A stretch of 9,673 nucleotides of DNA from WHSM01 sp050701635 (GCA_050701635.1 JBOGDF010000220.1:1-9673), one strand, 5' to 3'. Positions 1 through 6,780 are shown, counted from the stretch's first letter. Notes: generated by a model not told the origin, from the letters alone. Numbers and translations are program-made.

Positions 1-16
1 GCTTCCAGGTGGAAGC
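1..16 (-). terminator. Probable terminator hairpin after the NlpC/P60 gene (cut by window edge)
   Basis: GCTTCC (1-6) and GGAAGC (11-16) form a perfect 6-bp stem with a 4-base loop. It lies about 22 bases downstream of the stop codon of the minus-strand NlpC/P60 gene. The stem could continue or a U-tract could follow beyond the window edge, which cannot be seen. A transcription terminator is the simplest reading, but without the following bases this remains a guess. Confidence 0.4.
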
Positions 17-37
17 CGGCCGCCGTGGTACGTGGTA

Positions 38-1033
38 TCAGTAGCTGGGTCTGCCCGCGCCGGCGTACGGCATCGCGTCCATGCTGATCTTCTCTACGTA
101 CTCGCCGGGCTGCGGCGCGTGGATCAGCATGTTGTTGCCGATGTAGATCCCGTCGTGGTGCAGGTCGTCGTAGAAGAAGACGATGTCGCCGGGCTTGAGA
201 TCGCTGCGGTTGACCCGGTTGGTCGAGCTGTACTGCTGCCGGGCCGAGTGCGGCAGACTCACCCCCGCCTGGTTGTACGAGCCCATCACCAATCCTGAGC
301 AGTCCCAGGAGCCGGGGCCGGCGGCGCCGTACTCGTACGGCTCACCGAGCTGCGCGTACGCGAAGTCGACCACCGCCTGCGCCTTGCCACCGACGTACGG
401 GGGCTCGCCGTAGTCCTGCTCGGGCGGCGTCGGGTTGAGCGGGCCGTACGCCTTCTCGTACGTGGCCTCGAGCGTGTTCAGCTGGGCCTCGATCTTCTTC
501 TTGGAGGCCGCGAGCTGCTTCTCGATCTTCGCCTGCTGGCCGAGCAGCTTGTCGATGCCGGCCTTGCGCTTGTCGAGCTCGGCCTTGGCCAGGTTGAGCA
601 CGTCGATCTTCTTGCCGTGCTTGGAGGCGAGGGCGTCGAGTGTGGAGAGCTGGTCGACCAGCGTGGTCGGCGAGCCGCTGGTGAGCACCGCGTCCACCGA
701 GCTGGCCTTGCCGCCCTTGTACGCCGCCTTGGCGATCGCGCCGGTCTGCTCGTACAGCGCGTCGACCTTGGTCTGCAGCGGCTTGAGCTCCTTGTTGAGC
801 GCCGCCGCCTTCGACTTGGTGGACTTGAGCTTCTCGCGGGCCTGGTTGTACTTCTCGACCGCGACCGACAGGGTCTTGCCCATCTTGTCGATCTTCGCGC
901 GGAGCTCCTCCTGGGAGGGCTCGGCGGCCGCGCTGCTGGAGAAGGCGAGTGCCATCGTCAACGCGGAGAGCGTGGCGACGACGGAGAGGCTGACTGTGCG
1001 CAAGGGGCTTCGTGACGTCCGTACGTCTGTCAC
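38..1033 (-). CDS. Secreted coiled-coil NlpC/P60 peptidoglycan hydrolase
   Basis: The predicted product has 331 residues and is an exported cell-wall hydrolase, probably a D,L-endopeptidase cutting peptide stems of peptidoglycan. Residues 1-37 form a Sec signal peptide (basic N-terminus, hydrophobic run, cleavage likely after SAAA). Residues about 38-95 and 140-195 are Lys/Glu/Ala-rich coiled coil, as in RipA-like and other actinobacterial NlpC/P60 proteins. The C-terminal catalytic domain covers about 215-331. The nucleophile Cys245 is in WDCSGLV, the catalytic His is His293 in HDGIYIG, and the third polar residue is His305 in LIHAP. I chose the GTG at 1033 because AAGGAG (1044-1049) lies 10 bases upstream and the signal peptide starts right after it. 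The reading frame stays open to 1525, but that part overlaps the riboswitch and does not look like protein. Expression is probably controlled by c-di-AMP through the upstream riboswitch. Family assignment is very secure; the exact bond cut is inferred. Confidence 0.93.
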   Translation of the reverse strand: MTDVRTSRSPLRTVSLSVVATLSALTMALAFSSSAAAEPSQEELRAKIDKMGKTLSVAVEKYNQAREKLKSTKSKAAALNKELKPLQTKVDALYEQTGAIAKAAYKGGKASSVDAVLTSGSPTTLVDQLSTLDALASKHGKKIDVLNLAKAELDKRKAGIDKLLGQQAKIEKQLAASKKKIEAQLNTLEATYEKAYGPLNPTPPEQDYGEPPYVGGKAQAVVDFAYAQLGEPYEYGAAGPGSWDCSGLVMGSYNQAGVSLPHSARQQYSSTNRVNRSDLKPGDIVFFYDDLHHDGIYIGNNMLIHAPQPGEYVEKISMDAMPYAGAGRPSY

Positions 1034-1057
1034 TTGTAGCCGGCTCCTTCTTCCGCT

Positions 1058-1190
1058 ACCGCCTACCGAGTTAGCTGACGGGTTCGGGCGGGAAGAAGAT
1101 ATTCGCCCTACCAGTGAGGTCACCCTCACCGGATTCACCCCGAAGGGACTGGGTCCCCGGCTCGTCAATATCTGCGACGACTCGGCGGTG
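1058..1190 (-). promoter_or_regulatory. ydaO/yuaA-type c-di-AMP riboswitch in the NlpC/P60 leader
   Basis: Read on the minus strand, the leader has the order of conserved blocks that I recognise from the ydaO aptamer: ACCGCCGAG (1189-1181), CCGGGGACCC (1160-1151), GGGGTGAATCC (1141-1131), GGTAGGGCGA (1112-1103), then CGCCCGAACCCGTCAG followed by GGTAGGCGGT near the 3' end. P1 can form between ACCGCC (1189-1184) and GGCGGT (1063-1058). An internal stem pairs GGGCG (1108-1104) with CGCCC (1090-1086). In actinobacteria this class, which senses cyclic di-AMP, is known in front of cell-wall peptidase and rpf-type genes, which fits the gene downstream. P1 ends only about 9 bases before the AAGGAG ribosome binding site, and I see no separate terminator between aptamer and start. 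Control at or near translation initiation is therefore possible. The blocks were matched by eye, not by a covariance model. Confidence 0.88.
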
Positions 1191-1242
1191 ATTCTCCAGC
1201 GCCGTTCAGTTGAACAGCGGACTCCCGGACAATCGGCTCCAC

Positions 1243-1272
1243 AGCTTAGAGAAGTCGGGCAATGCGAAGCAA
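1243..1272 (-). promoter_or_regulatory. Candidate sigma70-like promoter for the riboswitch/NlpC transcript
   Basis: On the minus strand TTGCTT (1272-1267) and TAAGCT (1248-1243) are separated by 18 bases. Transcription would start near 1236, about 45 bases before the riboswitch P1 strand, so the aptamer would lie in the leader. Both hexamers match only the most conserved positions (TTG and TA...T), so the call is weak. Confidence 0.3.
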
Positions 1273-1285
1273 GCCCGCCTCGCGC

Positions 1286-1311
1286 TTTCGCGAAAATTGG
1301 CCCACATGTGG
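1286..1311. repeat. Two short perfect palindromes upstream of the NlpC/P60 gene
   Basis: TTTCGCGAAA (1286-1295) and CCACATGTGG (1302-1311) are perfect 10-bp palindromes six bases apart, just upstream of the candidate promoter of the NlpC/P60 transcription unit. The surrounding 1191-1537 stretch is more AT-rich than the genes and contains no convincing coding sequence. A 10-mer GCTCCACAGC occurs twice (1236-1245 and 1358-1367). These could be protein binding sites, but no known consensus was matched. Confidence 0.3.
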
Positions 1312-1537
1312 CCGAAAAACGGCGTGAAACCGGGCATATGTGTACGAAAACCAACGCGCTCCACAGCCCATCACGCCAGCGCGCCTCACTCGTTACTCCA
1401 TGTGGGAATCCGCTCACACAGCGGTGCCGGCCCGTCGAAGAAATCCGAGCCGACACCGTGAGTGTGCTATTCGCCACAATGCGCGCGATCGCTGCCGTGC
1501 GCTTATTTCTGCGTACCCAGAGCAATTCTTTTAAGGG

Positions 1538-2425
1538 CTACTTAACCGATCCCGCGAGTACGCCCTGCACGAAGTAGCGCTGGAACGCGAAGAACACGAT
1601 CAGCGGCACCACCATCGACAGGAAAACGCCCGGCGCGATGATGTCGATATTCGCACCGAAAGAACGTGTCTGCTCACGCAGCGCCACCGTAATCGGCTTC
1701 GCCTGACCCGCGAACACCTGCGCCACCAGCAGGTCGTTCCACACCCAGAGGAACTGGAAGATCGCCAGCGACGCGATCGCCGGCCACCCCAGCGGCAGCA
1801 CCACCTTGCGGAAGATGGTGAACTCCTTGCCGCCGTCCATCCGGGCCGCCTCCAGCAGGTCCTTCGGGATGCCGATGAAGAAGTTGCGGAGCAGGAAGAT
1901 CGCGAACGGCAACCCGAACGCGACGTGGAACAGCACCGCGGCGCTGACCGTACCGAAGATGCCCAGGGCGCCGAAGATCCCCGCGTCCGGGATCAGCCCG
2001 ACCTGGATCGGCACCACGATCAACGCCACCACGACCAGGAACAGCCAGTCCCGCCCCGGGAACTCCATCCACGCGAACGCGTACGCCGCGCCCGCCGACA
2101 GCAGCACCACCAGCAGCGTCGCCGGCACCGAGATCAGCGCGGTGTTCCACAGCGCGCCCAGGATGTCCGGGTCCGAGAGCCGGGCGGCGTAGTTGGAGAA
2201 GCTCAGCTCCGCCGGTTTGGTCCACACCGTCCACCAGCCGGAGGCCTGGGTTTCCTGACTGGAGCGCAGGCTCGCGATGAACAGCCCGAACGACGGCGTC
2301 AGCCAGAACAACGCCACCAGGATCAGCAACGCCTGCACCCCGAAGCCGCCCAGTCGGGACAGCACCCGGTAGGCCGCGCTCCGTTTCGGTGCGCCCAGCG
2401 CGACGCTCGGTTCGGTGGTAGTCAC
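1538..2425 (-). CDS. CUT1 sugar ABC transporter permease, MalG/AglG-like
   Basis: The 295-residue product is the second inner-membrane permease of a carbohydrate importer. Six hydrophobic segments are visible (about 28-50, 88-118, 125-147, 155-180, 213-235, 264-287). The cytoplasmic EAA loop is intact: E192-A193-A194 with Gly198 and the downstream Leu210-Pro211, the site that contacts the ATPase coupling groove. The protein ends in a short GSVK tail, as is common in MalG-type permeases. The GTG start at 2425 overlaps the TGA of the upstream permease (shared GTGA), with AAGGAG five bases upstream. This implies translational coupling and equal amounts of the two permeases. The longer open frame up to 2704 lies inside the neighbouring gene and is not used. 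Family assignment is firm. Alpha-glucoside (AglG-type) substrate is inferred from the neighbours. Confidence 0.93.
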   Translation of the reverse strand: MTTTEPSVALGAPKRSAAYRVLSRLGGFGVQALLILVALFWLTPSFGLFIASLRSSQETQASGWWTVWTKPAELSFSNYAARLSDPDILGALWNTALISVPATLLVVLLSAGAAYAFAWMEFPGRDWLFLVVVALIVVPIQVGLIPDAGIFGALGIFGTVSAAVLFHVAFGLPFAIFLLRNFFIGIPKDLLEAARMDGGKEFTIFRKVVLPLGWPAIASLAIFQFLWVWNDLLVAQVFAGQAKPITVALREQTRSFGANIDIIAPGVFLSMVVPLIVFFAFQRYFVQGVLAGSVK

Positions 2426-3876
2426 GACTGCTCCTTCCGGAACCTGCGTACGTTGAACAGCATCGCCGGGAGTACGACCAGGAACAGCAGCATGCCCAGC
2501 GCGCTGCCCAGCCCCTCGTCCTTGGCGCTGAACGCCACCCGCCACTGCTCCAGCGCGATCACGTTCGCATCGGACTGGGTGGACTCCGGCGGGATCACGA
2601 AGACCAGGTCGAAGACTTTCAGTACGTTGATCATGAGGGTCACGAACACCACCACCAGCACGGGGCGTACCAGCGGGATCGTGACCCGCTTGAACACCTG
2701 CCACTCGGTGGCGCCGTCCACCCGGGCCGCCTCCAGCGCGTCGCGCGGGATGGCGGCGAGCCCGGCCGCGATCAGCACCATCGCGAAGCCGGCCCAGATC
2801 CAGATGTACGCGCCGATCACCGACGCGGTGACCAGAGTCGACCCGAGCCAGTTGATCCCGCGGTACGACACCGCGAAGTTGCTCTCCGGCAGCCTCACCG
2901 TGTACGCGTCACCGGTCAGCTTCGGGAACGAGAACCGGCCCTGGTCGTCGGTGGTGGTCGTACCCACCACCTTGCCGTTCTCCAGGGCTTCCACCGTGAC
3001 GCCCGGCAACCCCTTCTCACCTGCGTCGATGCCGCCCAGAGTGCCGGCGCCGCCCTTCTGGAAGTCGCGCCACACCACCCCGGACAATCCCTCGCCGGAG
3101 CCGGGCGCCGCGTCCTGTGCGCCGGCCGGCAGCTGCTCGTCCTTGACGCCCACCAGCCCCATCGCGACCGGCGTGCCGGCGGCCACCGGATCCTTGGTCT
3201 GGATGCCCTGGGCGTTCTTCACCAGCGGCACCGCGTCGCCCTCGATCTTCGCGCCGGGCGGCCGGCTGCGGGCCCCCGGGTACGGCGCCGGGTCGGAGAA
3301 GACGTCACTAGCGCCCACCACGATCGCGTTGGCGACGCCGATGTCGGGGTCGTTGTCGTACACCATCTTGAAGGTCATGCCGGCGGCCAGGAACGAGATC
3401 GCCATCGGCATGAACAGGATCACCTTGAAGGCGGTCGCCCACTTCACCCGCTCGGTGAGTACGGCGAACACCAGCCCCAACGCGGTCACCACGGTCGGCG
3501 CGACCACCACCCAGATCACGTTGTTCTTGATCGCGGTGAACGTCGACTCCGAGGTGAACATCTCGACGTAGTTGTCGATCCCCACGAAGGCTTCGCCGTC
3601 GGCGTCGAAGAAGCTACGGAACAGGGTGTAGAAGATCGGATAGACCACCAGTACGACCAGCACCACCATCGCCGGCGCCAGGAAGAGCACGGCGACCAGC
3701 CGGCCTCCCCGCAGGCCGCTGTCACCGCCGCCCCCCGGGGGAGCTGCCACCGCGGCAGCTCCCCCGGCGGTAGCCGCAACCCGGGAGCGGTCGTCGCCTG
3801 GTCCCGTCTGATCCGGGCCACCGGTTGCAGAGCGCTCGTCGTCAGCGCCGGCGGCGGCCGTTCCCGGGTGCGTCAT
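2422..3876 (-). CDS. CUT1 sugar ABC transporter permease, MalF/AglF-like, with SdrD-like extracytoplasmic insertion
   Basis: The 484-residue product is the first permease of the importer, much longer than the usual 290-340 residues of six-TM relatives. Residues 1-58 are a Gly/Ala/Pro-rich, probably disordered cytoplasmic tail. Hydrophobic segments lie at about 59-88, 118-141, 150-172, 347-376, 405-428 and 456-476. The EAA loop is intact (E382-A383-A384, Gly388, Ile400-Pro401). TM3 with ERVKW and FMPMAISFLAAG resembles AglF alpha-glucoside permeases. Between MVYDNDPDIG (end of TM3) and NWLG (start of TM4) is an insertion of about 165 residues. Its first half is Pro/Gly-rich. Residues about 264-333 (SGVVWRDF, DAGEKGLPGVTVEAL, TTTTDDQGRFSFPKL, YTVRLP) look like an SdrD B/Cna-B-like beta-sandwich domain, facing outside. 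The ATG at 3876 has AAGGGG six bases upstream and lies 10 bases after the binding-protein stop. The longer open frame to 4083 is inside that neighbour. Transporter family is secure; the role of the insertion is unknown. Confidence 0.92.
   Translation of the reverse strand: MTHPGTAAAGADDERSATGGPDQTGPGDDRSRVAATAGGAAAVAAPPGGGGDSGLRGGRLVAVLFLAPAMVVLVVLVVYPIFYTLFRSFFDADGEAFVGIDNYVEMFTSESTFTAIKNNVIWVVVAPTVVTALGLVFAVLTERVKWATAFKVILFMPMAISFLAAGMTFKMVYDNDPDIGVANAIVVGASDVFSDPAPYPGARSRPPGAKIEGDAVPLVKNAQGIQTKDPVAAGTPVAMGLVGVKDEQLPAGAQDAAPGSGEGLSGVVWRDFQKGGAGTLGGIDAGEKGLPGVTVEALENGKVVGTTTTDDQGRFSFPKLTGDAYTVRLPESNFAVSYRGINWLGSTLVTASVIGAYIWIWAGFAMVLIAAGLAAIPRDALEAARVDGATEWQVFKRVTIPLVRPVLVVVFVTLMINVLKVFDLVFVIPPESTQSDANVIALEQWRVAFSAKDEGLGSALGMLLFLVVLPAMLFNVRRFRKEQS
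3732..3770 (-). repeat. Perfect 14-bp GC-rich inverted repeat inside the permease 5' coding region
   Basis: CCGGGGGAGCTGCC (3735-3748) is the exact reverse complement of GGCAGCTCCCCCGG (3754-3767), with a 5-base spacer ACCGC. Two more pairs follow after one mismatch (3732-3733 with 3769-3770). In the mRNA it would form a very stable hairpin about 110-145 bases after the AglF-like start codon, within codons of the disordered tail (around AGGAAAVAAPPGGG). No U-tract follows, so it is not a classical terminator. It may slow transcription, translation or 3'-5' mRNA decay. Confidence 0.75.
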
Positions 3877-3886
3877 CAGCGTCCCC

Positions 3887-5200
3887 TTACTTCTTGTACG
3901 CCTTCGCCGCCTCGGCTTCGAGCTTGGTTGCCGTGGCTTCGACGGAGGTCGGGTTACCCAGGAAGTCCTGCAGCACCTTCCACATGCCCTTGCCCACGGT
4001 GGCGCCGAAGCCGGCGGGCTGCAGGTCGGACAGGTCGAACCGGAACTGGTCGCCGGCCTCGATGATCGCCTTGGCGATGTCACGGGTCGGCTGGTCGGCG
4101 TACTTCTCCAGGTCGACGTTCTTGTTCGGCGAGACGAAGCCGCCCTGGGCCGCCCAGGTCTCCGCGGCAGCCGGTGTGGCGAGGTACTCCAGCAGGCCCT
4201 TCGCGCCCTTGCTGTCCTTCAGTGCGACAGCGACGTCACCGGCACCCACGACGGACTTCTTCCCGCCCTCCTTGACCAGAGGGAAGTCGAAGAACTTCGC
4301 GGTCTCGCCCACCTTCGCGCTGGTCTCGTCGTTGACCACGCCACCGACGAAGTCACCCTCGAAGACGATCGCGCCCTTCGGGTTGTCGGCGAACACGTTC
4401 GCCACCGACTGCGTGAACTTCACCGCCAGCGCGCCCTTCGGCCCGCCCACGACGATGTTCTCGCCGCCCCACAGGTCGCCCAGGAGCTTCAGCGTCTCCT
4501 TGACCGTGGGGTCGGTGTACGGGATCTCGTGCTTGGCGAGCTTGTCGTACATCTCCGGGCCCGCCACCTGCAGGTAGACGTTCTCGAACCAGTCGGTGAG
4601 GGTCCAGCCGTCCGCACCGGCCACCGACAGCGGGGTGATCCCGGAGTCGGCGATGGTGCCGAGCGTGGTGTTGAACTCGTCCCAGGTCGCCGGCGGCTCC
4701 ACCCCGGCGTCCTCGAACGCGGTGGTGTTGTACCACATCAGCGACTTGTTGGCGGCCTTCACCCAGACGCCGTACAGCTTGCCGTCCTCGGCGGTGCCGA
4801 GCGTCTTCCAGATGCTGGAGTAGTTCTCGTCGATCGCCGTTTCGACCTTGCTGTCGACCGGCTTGAGCGCACCCTGCTTGGCGAGGTCGTTCATCAGGCC
4901 GGGCTGCGGCAGGATCGCCACGTCCGGCGGCTTGCCGCCCTGGATCTGTCCACCCAGTACGGTCGCGATGTCGTCACCGGTCGAGGTGTAGTTGACCTTC
5001 GCACCGGTCTGGTCCTCGAACGCCTTCAGAACCTTCTTGAACTTCTCCTGCTCGGCGCCTGACCAGACGGCGGCGACCTCGACGGTCTCCCCCTTCAGCG
5101 AACCTTTGGCCGGACCACCCCCGTCGTCACCCCCGCATCCAGCGGCGACTAGCGCAACGGCCGCGAGTGCTGCGCCGATGCCTCGTAACTTCCGGGTCAT
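3887..5200 (-). CDS. Lipoprotein sugar-binding protein of a CUT1 importer, AglE-like
   Basis: The 437-residue product is a cluster-B extracellular solute-binding protein that delivers a carbohydrate to the permease pair. A lipoprotein signal is clear: MTRK, a hydrophobic stretch, then VAAGC with Cys22 as the lipidation site followed by a Gly/Asp linker. The core begins near residue 38 (GETVEVAAVWSGAEQEKF). PPDVAILPQPGLM (91-103) and DGKLYGVWVKAANKSLMWYN (139-158) are typical of family 1 binding proteins, and the PQPG segment recalls AglE alpha-glucoside binders. Trp156, Tyr157, Trp199 and Trp204 could stack against sugar rings. The ATG at 5200 is chosen because GAGGAGG lies just upstream. The alternative ATG at 5215 would place this ribosome site inside the gene. 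The ATPase gene ends 55 bases upstream and the permease begins 10 bases downstream. Class is secure; alpha-glucoside specificity is inferred. Confidence 0.92.
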   Translation of the reverse strand: MTRKLRGIGAALAAVALVAAGCGGDDGGGPAKGSLKGETVEVAAVWSGAEQEKFKKVLKAFEDQTGAKVNYTSTGDDIATVLGGQIQGGKPPDVAILPQPGLMNDLAKQGALKPVDSKVETAIDENYSSIWKTLGTAEDGKLYGVWVKAANKSLMWYNTTAFEDAGVEPPATWDEFNTTLGTIADSGITPLSVAGADGWTLTDWFENVYLQVAGPEMYDKLAKHEIPYTDPTVKETLKLLGDLWGGENIVVGGPKGALAVKFTQSVANVFADNPKGAIVFEGDFVGGVVNDETSAKVGETAKFFDFPLVKEGGKKSVVGAGDVAVALKDSKGAKGLLEYLATPAAAETWAAQGGFVSPNKNVDLEKYADQPTRDIAKAIIEAGDQFRFDLSDLQPAGFGATVGKGMWKVLQDFLGNPTSVEATATKLEAEAAKAYKK

Positions 5201-5229
5201 GCTGCTCCTCCTCATAGGTGTTCACACGA

Positions 5230-5250
5230 CGTACCGCCCGAGCTGGTACG
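5230..5250 (-). repeat. Intercistronic hairpin between ATPase and binding-protein genes
   Basis: CGTACC (5230-5235) and GGTACG (5245-5250) form a 6-bp perfect stem with a 9-base loop in the 55-base gap. It sits about 15 bases before the ribosome binding site of the binding-protein gene. Such a stem could protect a processed 5' end of the binding-protein message or mark an RNase site. No terminator-like U-run follows. The function is inferred. Confidence 0.4.
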
Positions 5251-5255
5251 CGGTG

Positions 5256-6488
5256 TTACCCCGTCACGGACGGGGAGCTTGCAGCCGCCACAGCGGAGTC
5301 GCCCCACAGCGATTCGCCGGTGGCGAGATCGAACACGTGCAGCCGCTCGGTGTCGACCGCGACGGTGACCGGCTGACCCACCCGTACCGCCGAGCGAGGG
5401 TTGAACCGCGCCACCATGACGGTCTCCGCGGTCGGCGCCAGCACCTCGTCGGCGCCGACGTCACGGGCCAGCTCCTTGGTGTCCTCGGTGACCACCGGCT
5501 GGGCGTCGAGTCCGTAGTGGACCAGCAGGTCCGAGCCGAGCGCCTCCACCAGGTCGGCGGAGGAGCGCAGTACGGCGCCGTCGCCGCCGGCCAGCGCGGC
5601 GTCCTCCATGTCCTCCGGCCGTACGCCGACCGCCACCGGACGCCCCAGGTACGAGCGCAGCGCCGGGCGGATCTCCAGCAGCCGCGGCGAGACCGCCACC
5701 TGCTGGCTGCCGATGTCGAGGGTCAGGCCACCGCCATCGGCCTCGGTGAACACGCCCTGCACCAGGTTCATCGCCGGTGAGCCGATGAAGCCGGCCACGA
5801 ACAGGTTGGCCGGGTGGTCGTACAGCTCCTGCGGCGCGGCGACCTGCTGCAGCAGGCCCTTCTTCATCACCGCGACCCGGTCGCCGAGCGTCATCGCCTC
5901 GGTCTGGTCGTGGGTGACGTAGATCGTGGTGACCCCGAGGTCGCGCTGGATCCGGGCGATCTCGGCGCGCATCTGCACCCGCAGCTTGGCGTCCAGGTTG
6001 GACAGCGGCTCGTCCATCAGGAACGCGGCGGGCTCCCGTACGATCGCGCGGCCCATCGCCACCCGCTGCCGCTGCCCTCCGGAGAGCGCGCGCGGCTTGC
6101 GGCGGAGGAAGTCTTCCAACCCGAGCGTGCCTGCGGCCTTCTTCACGCGCGCGTCGATTTCGGCCTTCGGCAGCTTGCGCAACCGCAGCCCGAACGCGAT
6201 GTTCTCGTACACGTCGAGGTGGGGGTAGAGGGCGTAGCTCTGGAACACCATCGCGACGTCCCGGTCCCGGGACGGCACCCGGTTCACCGGGCGGTCGCCG
6301 ATGCTCACCACGCCTTCGCTGATGTCCTCCAGCCCGGCCACCATCCGCAGCGCCGTGGTCTTGCCACAGCCGGACGGGCCAACCAGGACCAGAAACTCAC
6401 CATCGATGATCTCCAGATTCAGGTCGTCGACAGCGCGCGTGCCATCCGCGTACACCTTGCCGACACCTTGGAGGACGACCTCGGCCAT
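5256..6488 (-). CDS. ugpC: Sugar ABC transporter ATP-binding protein, MsmK/UgpC/MalK family
   Basis: The 410-residue product is the ATPase that would power the importer encoded downstream. All motifs are present: Walker A GPSGCGKTT (37-45), Q-loop Gln83 in VFQSYALYPH, signature LSGGQ (135-139), Walker B FLMDEP with Asp159 and Glu160, D-loop NLDA (164-167) and switch His193 in THDQTEA. Residues from about 235 on form the MalK/UgpC-type regulatory OB-fold (GSPAMNLVQG, VGVRPEDM near 287-294). The tail is slightly longer than the usual 360-380 residues. The ATG at 6488 follows a GGGAGA ribosome site about seven bases upstream. It is the first gene of the four-gene unit, followed after 55 bases by the binding protein. 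MsmK-type ATPases often serve several importers, so it may be shared. The symbol follows the usual family naming and does not imply glycerol-3-phosphate as substrate. Confidence 0.93.
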   Translation of the reverse strand: MAEVVLQGVGKVYADGTRAVDDLNLEIIDGEFLVLVGPSGCGKTTALRMVAGLEDISEGVVSIGDRPVNRVPSRDRDVAMVFQSYALYPHLDVYENIAFGLRLRKLPKAEIDARVKKAAGTLGLEDFLRRKPRALSGGQRQRVAMGRAIVREPAAFLMDEPLSNLDAKLRVQMRAEIARIQRDLGVTTIYVTHDQTEAMTLGDRVAVMKKGLLQQVAAPQELYDHPANLFVAGFIGSPAMNLVQGVFTEADGGGLTLDIGSQQVAVSPRLLEIRPALRSYLGRPVAVGVRPEDMEDAALAGGDGAVLRSSADLVEALGSDLLVHYGLDAQPVVTEDTKELARDVGADEVLAPTAETVMVARFNPRSAVRVGQPVTVAVDTERLHVFDLATGESLWGDSAVAAASSPSVTG

Positions 6489-6562
6489 CGTGTCTCCCGA
6501 TCCGCTAGTCCTGTGCTGTCCGTGTGCTGGTGCCAGCTCGGTCGGCGACGCTCGGGTGCGGC

Positions 6563-6608
6563 GTGATCCGCTGCCTAAGTCGACTTAGCTTGCCGCTGCC
6601 TGGATCAC
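6563..6608. promoter_or_regulatory. Candidate operator upstream of the sugar importer operon
   Basis: The 292-base gap before the ATPase gene (6489-6780) contains CTAAGTCGACTTAG (6575-6588), a perfect 14-bp palindrome with a central CpG, as is common in LacI/GalR-family operators. It is flanked by two direct copies of CCGCTGCC (6568-6575 and 6593-6600) and by the inverted pair GTGATCC (6563-6569) and GGATCAC (6602-6608). The palindrome lies about 87-100 bases upstream of the ATG. CUT1 sugar operons are usually controlled by LacI-family repressors, so this is the best operator candidate. No clear -35/-10 pair could be placed beside it, and no regulator gene is present in the window. Confidence 0.5.
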
Positions 6609-6690
6609 CTGATTGCCCCCGCCCAGCTGATCGCGGCGACGCCGTGGGCTTTGACCACTACGTACATGATCCTCGCCCACTGTCCGCATC

Positions 6691-6720
6691 GGTGTCAGGT
6701 AGAACAGAGTCTCTGGCACC
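6691..6720 (-). repeat. Inverted repeat downstream of the small hypothetical gene
   Basis: GGTGTCAG (6691-6698) can pair with CTGGCACC (6713-6720), giving an 8-bp stem with one G-U pair and a 14-base loop. It lies about 60 bases after the stop of the small minus-strand gene ending at 6781 and could end its transcript. No U-run is seen, so this is only a weak terminator candidate. Confidence 0.25.
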
Positions 6721-6780
6721 CTCTCCGTAACCGTTTCGAGACCGTGCCGGACATCTGCTCGAGACAAAAGGCGCACTCGG

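Noticed and set aside
1034..1525. N-terminal extension of the NlpC/P60 reading frame
   Set aside because: The extra part runs through the riboswitch, lacks protein-like features and would put the signal peptide in the middle of the protein. GTG at 1033 has a good ribosome site.
435..1577. Long plus-strand open frame opposite the NlpC/P60 gene
   Set aside because: It is the antisense of a well-supported hydrolase and its riboswitch; the translation is Ser/Leu/Ala-rich with no domain and no ribosome site.
1925..3571. 548-codon plus-strand open frame across both permease genes
   Set aside because: Antisense to two clear permeases with intact EAA loops; composition is His/Arg/Gln-rich then Thr/Ser-rich, typical of a GC-rich shadow frame.
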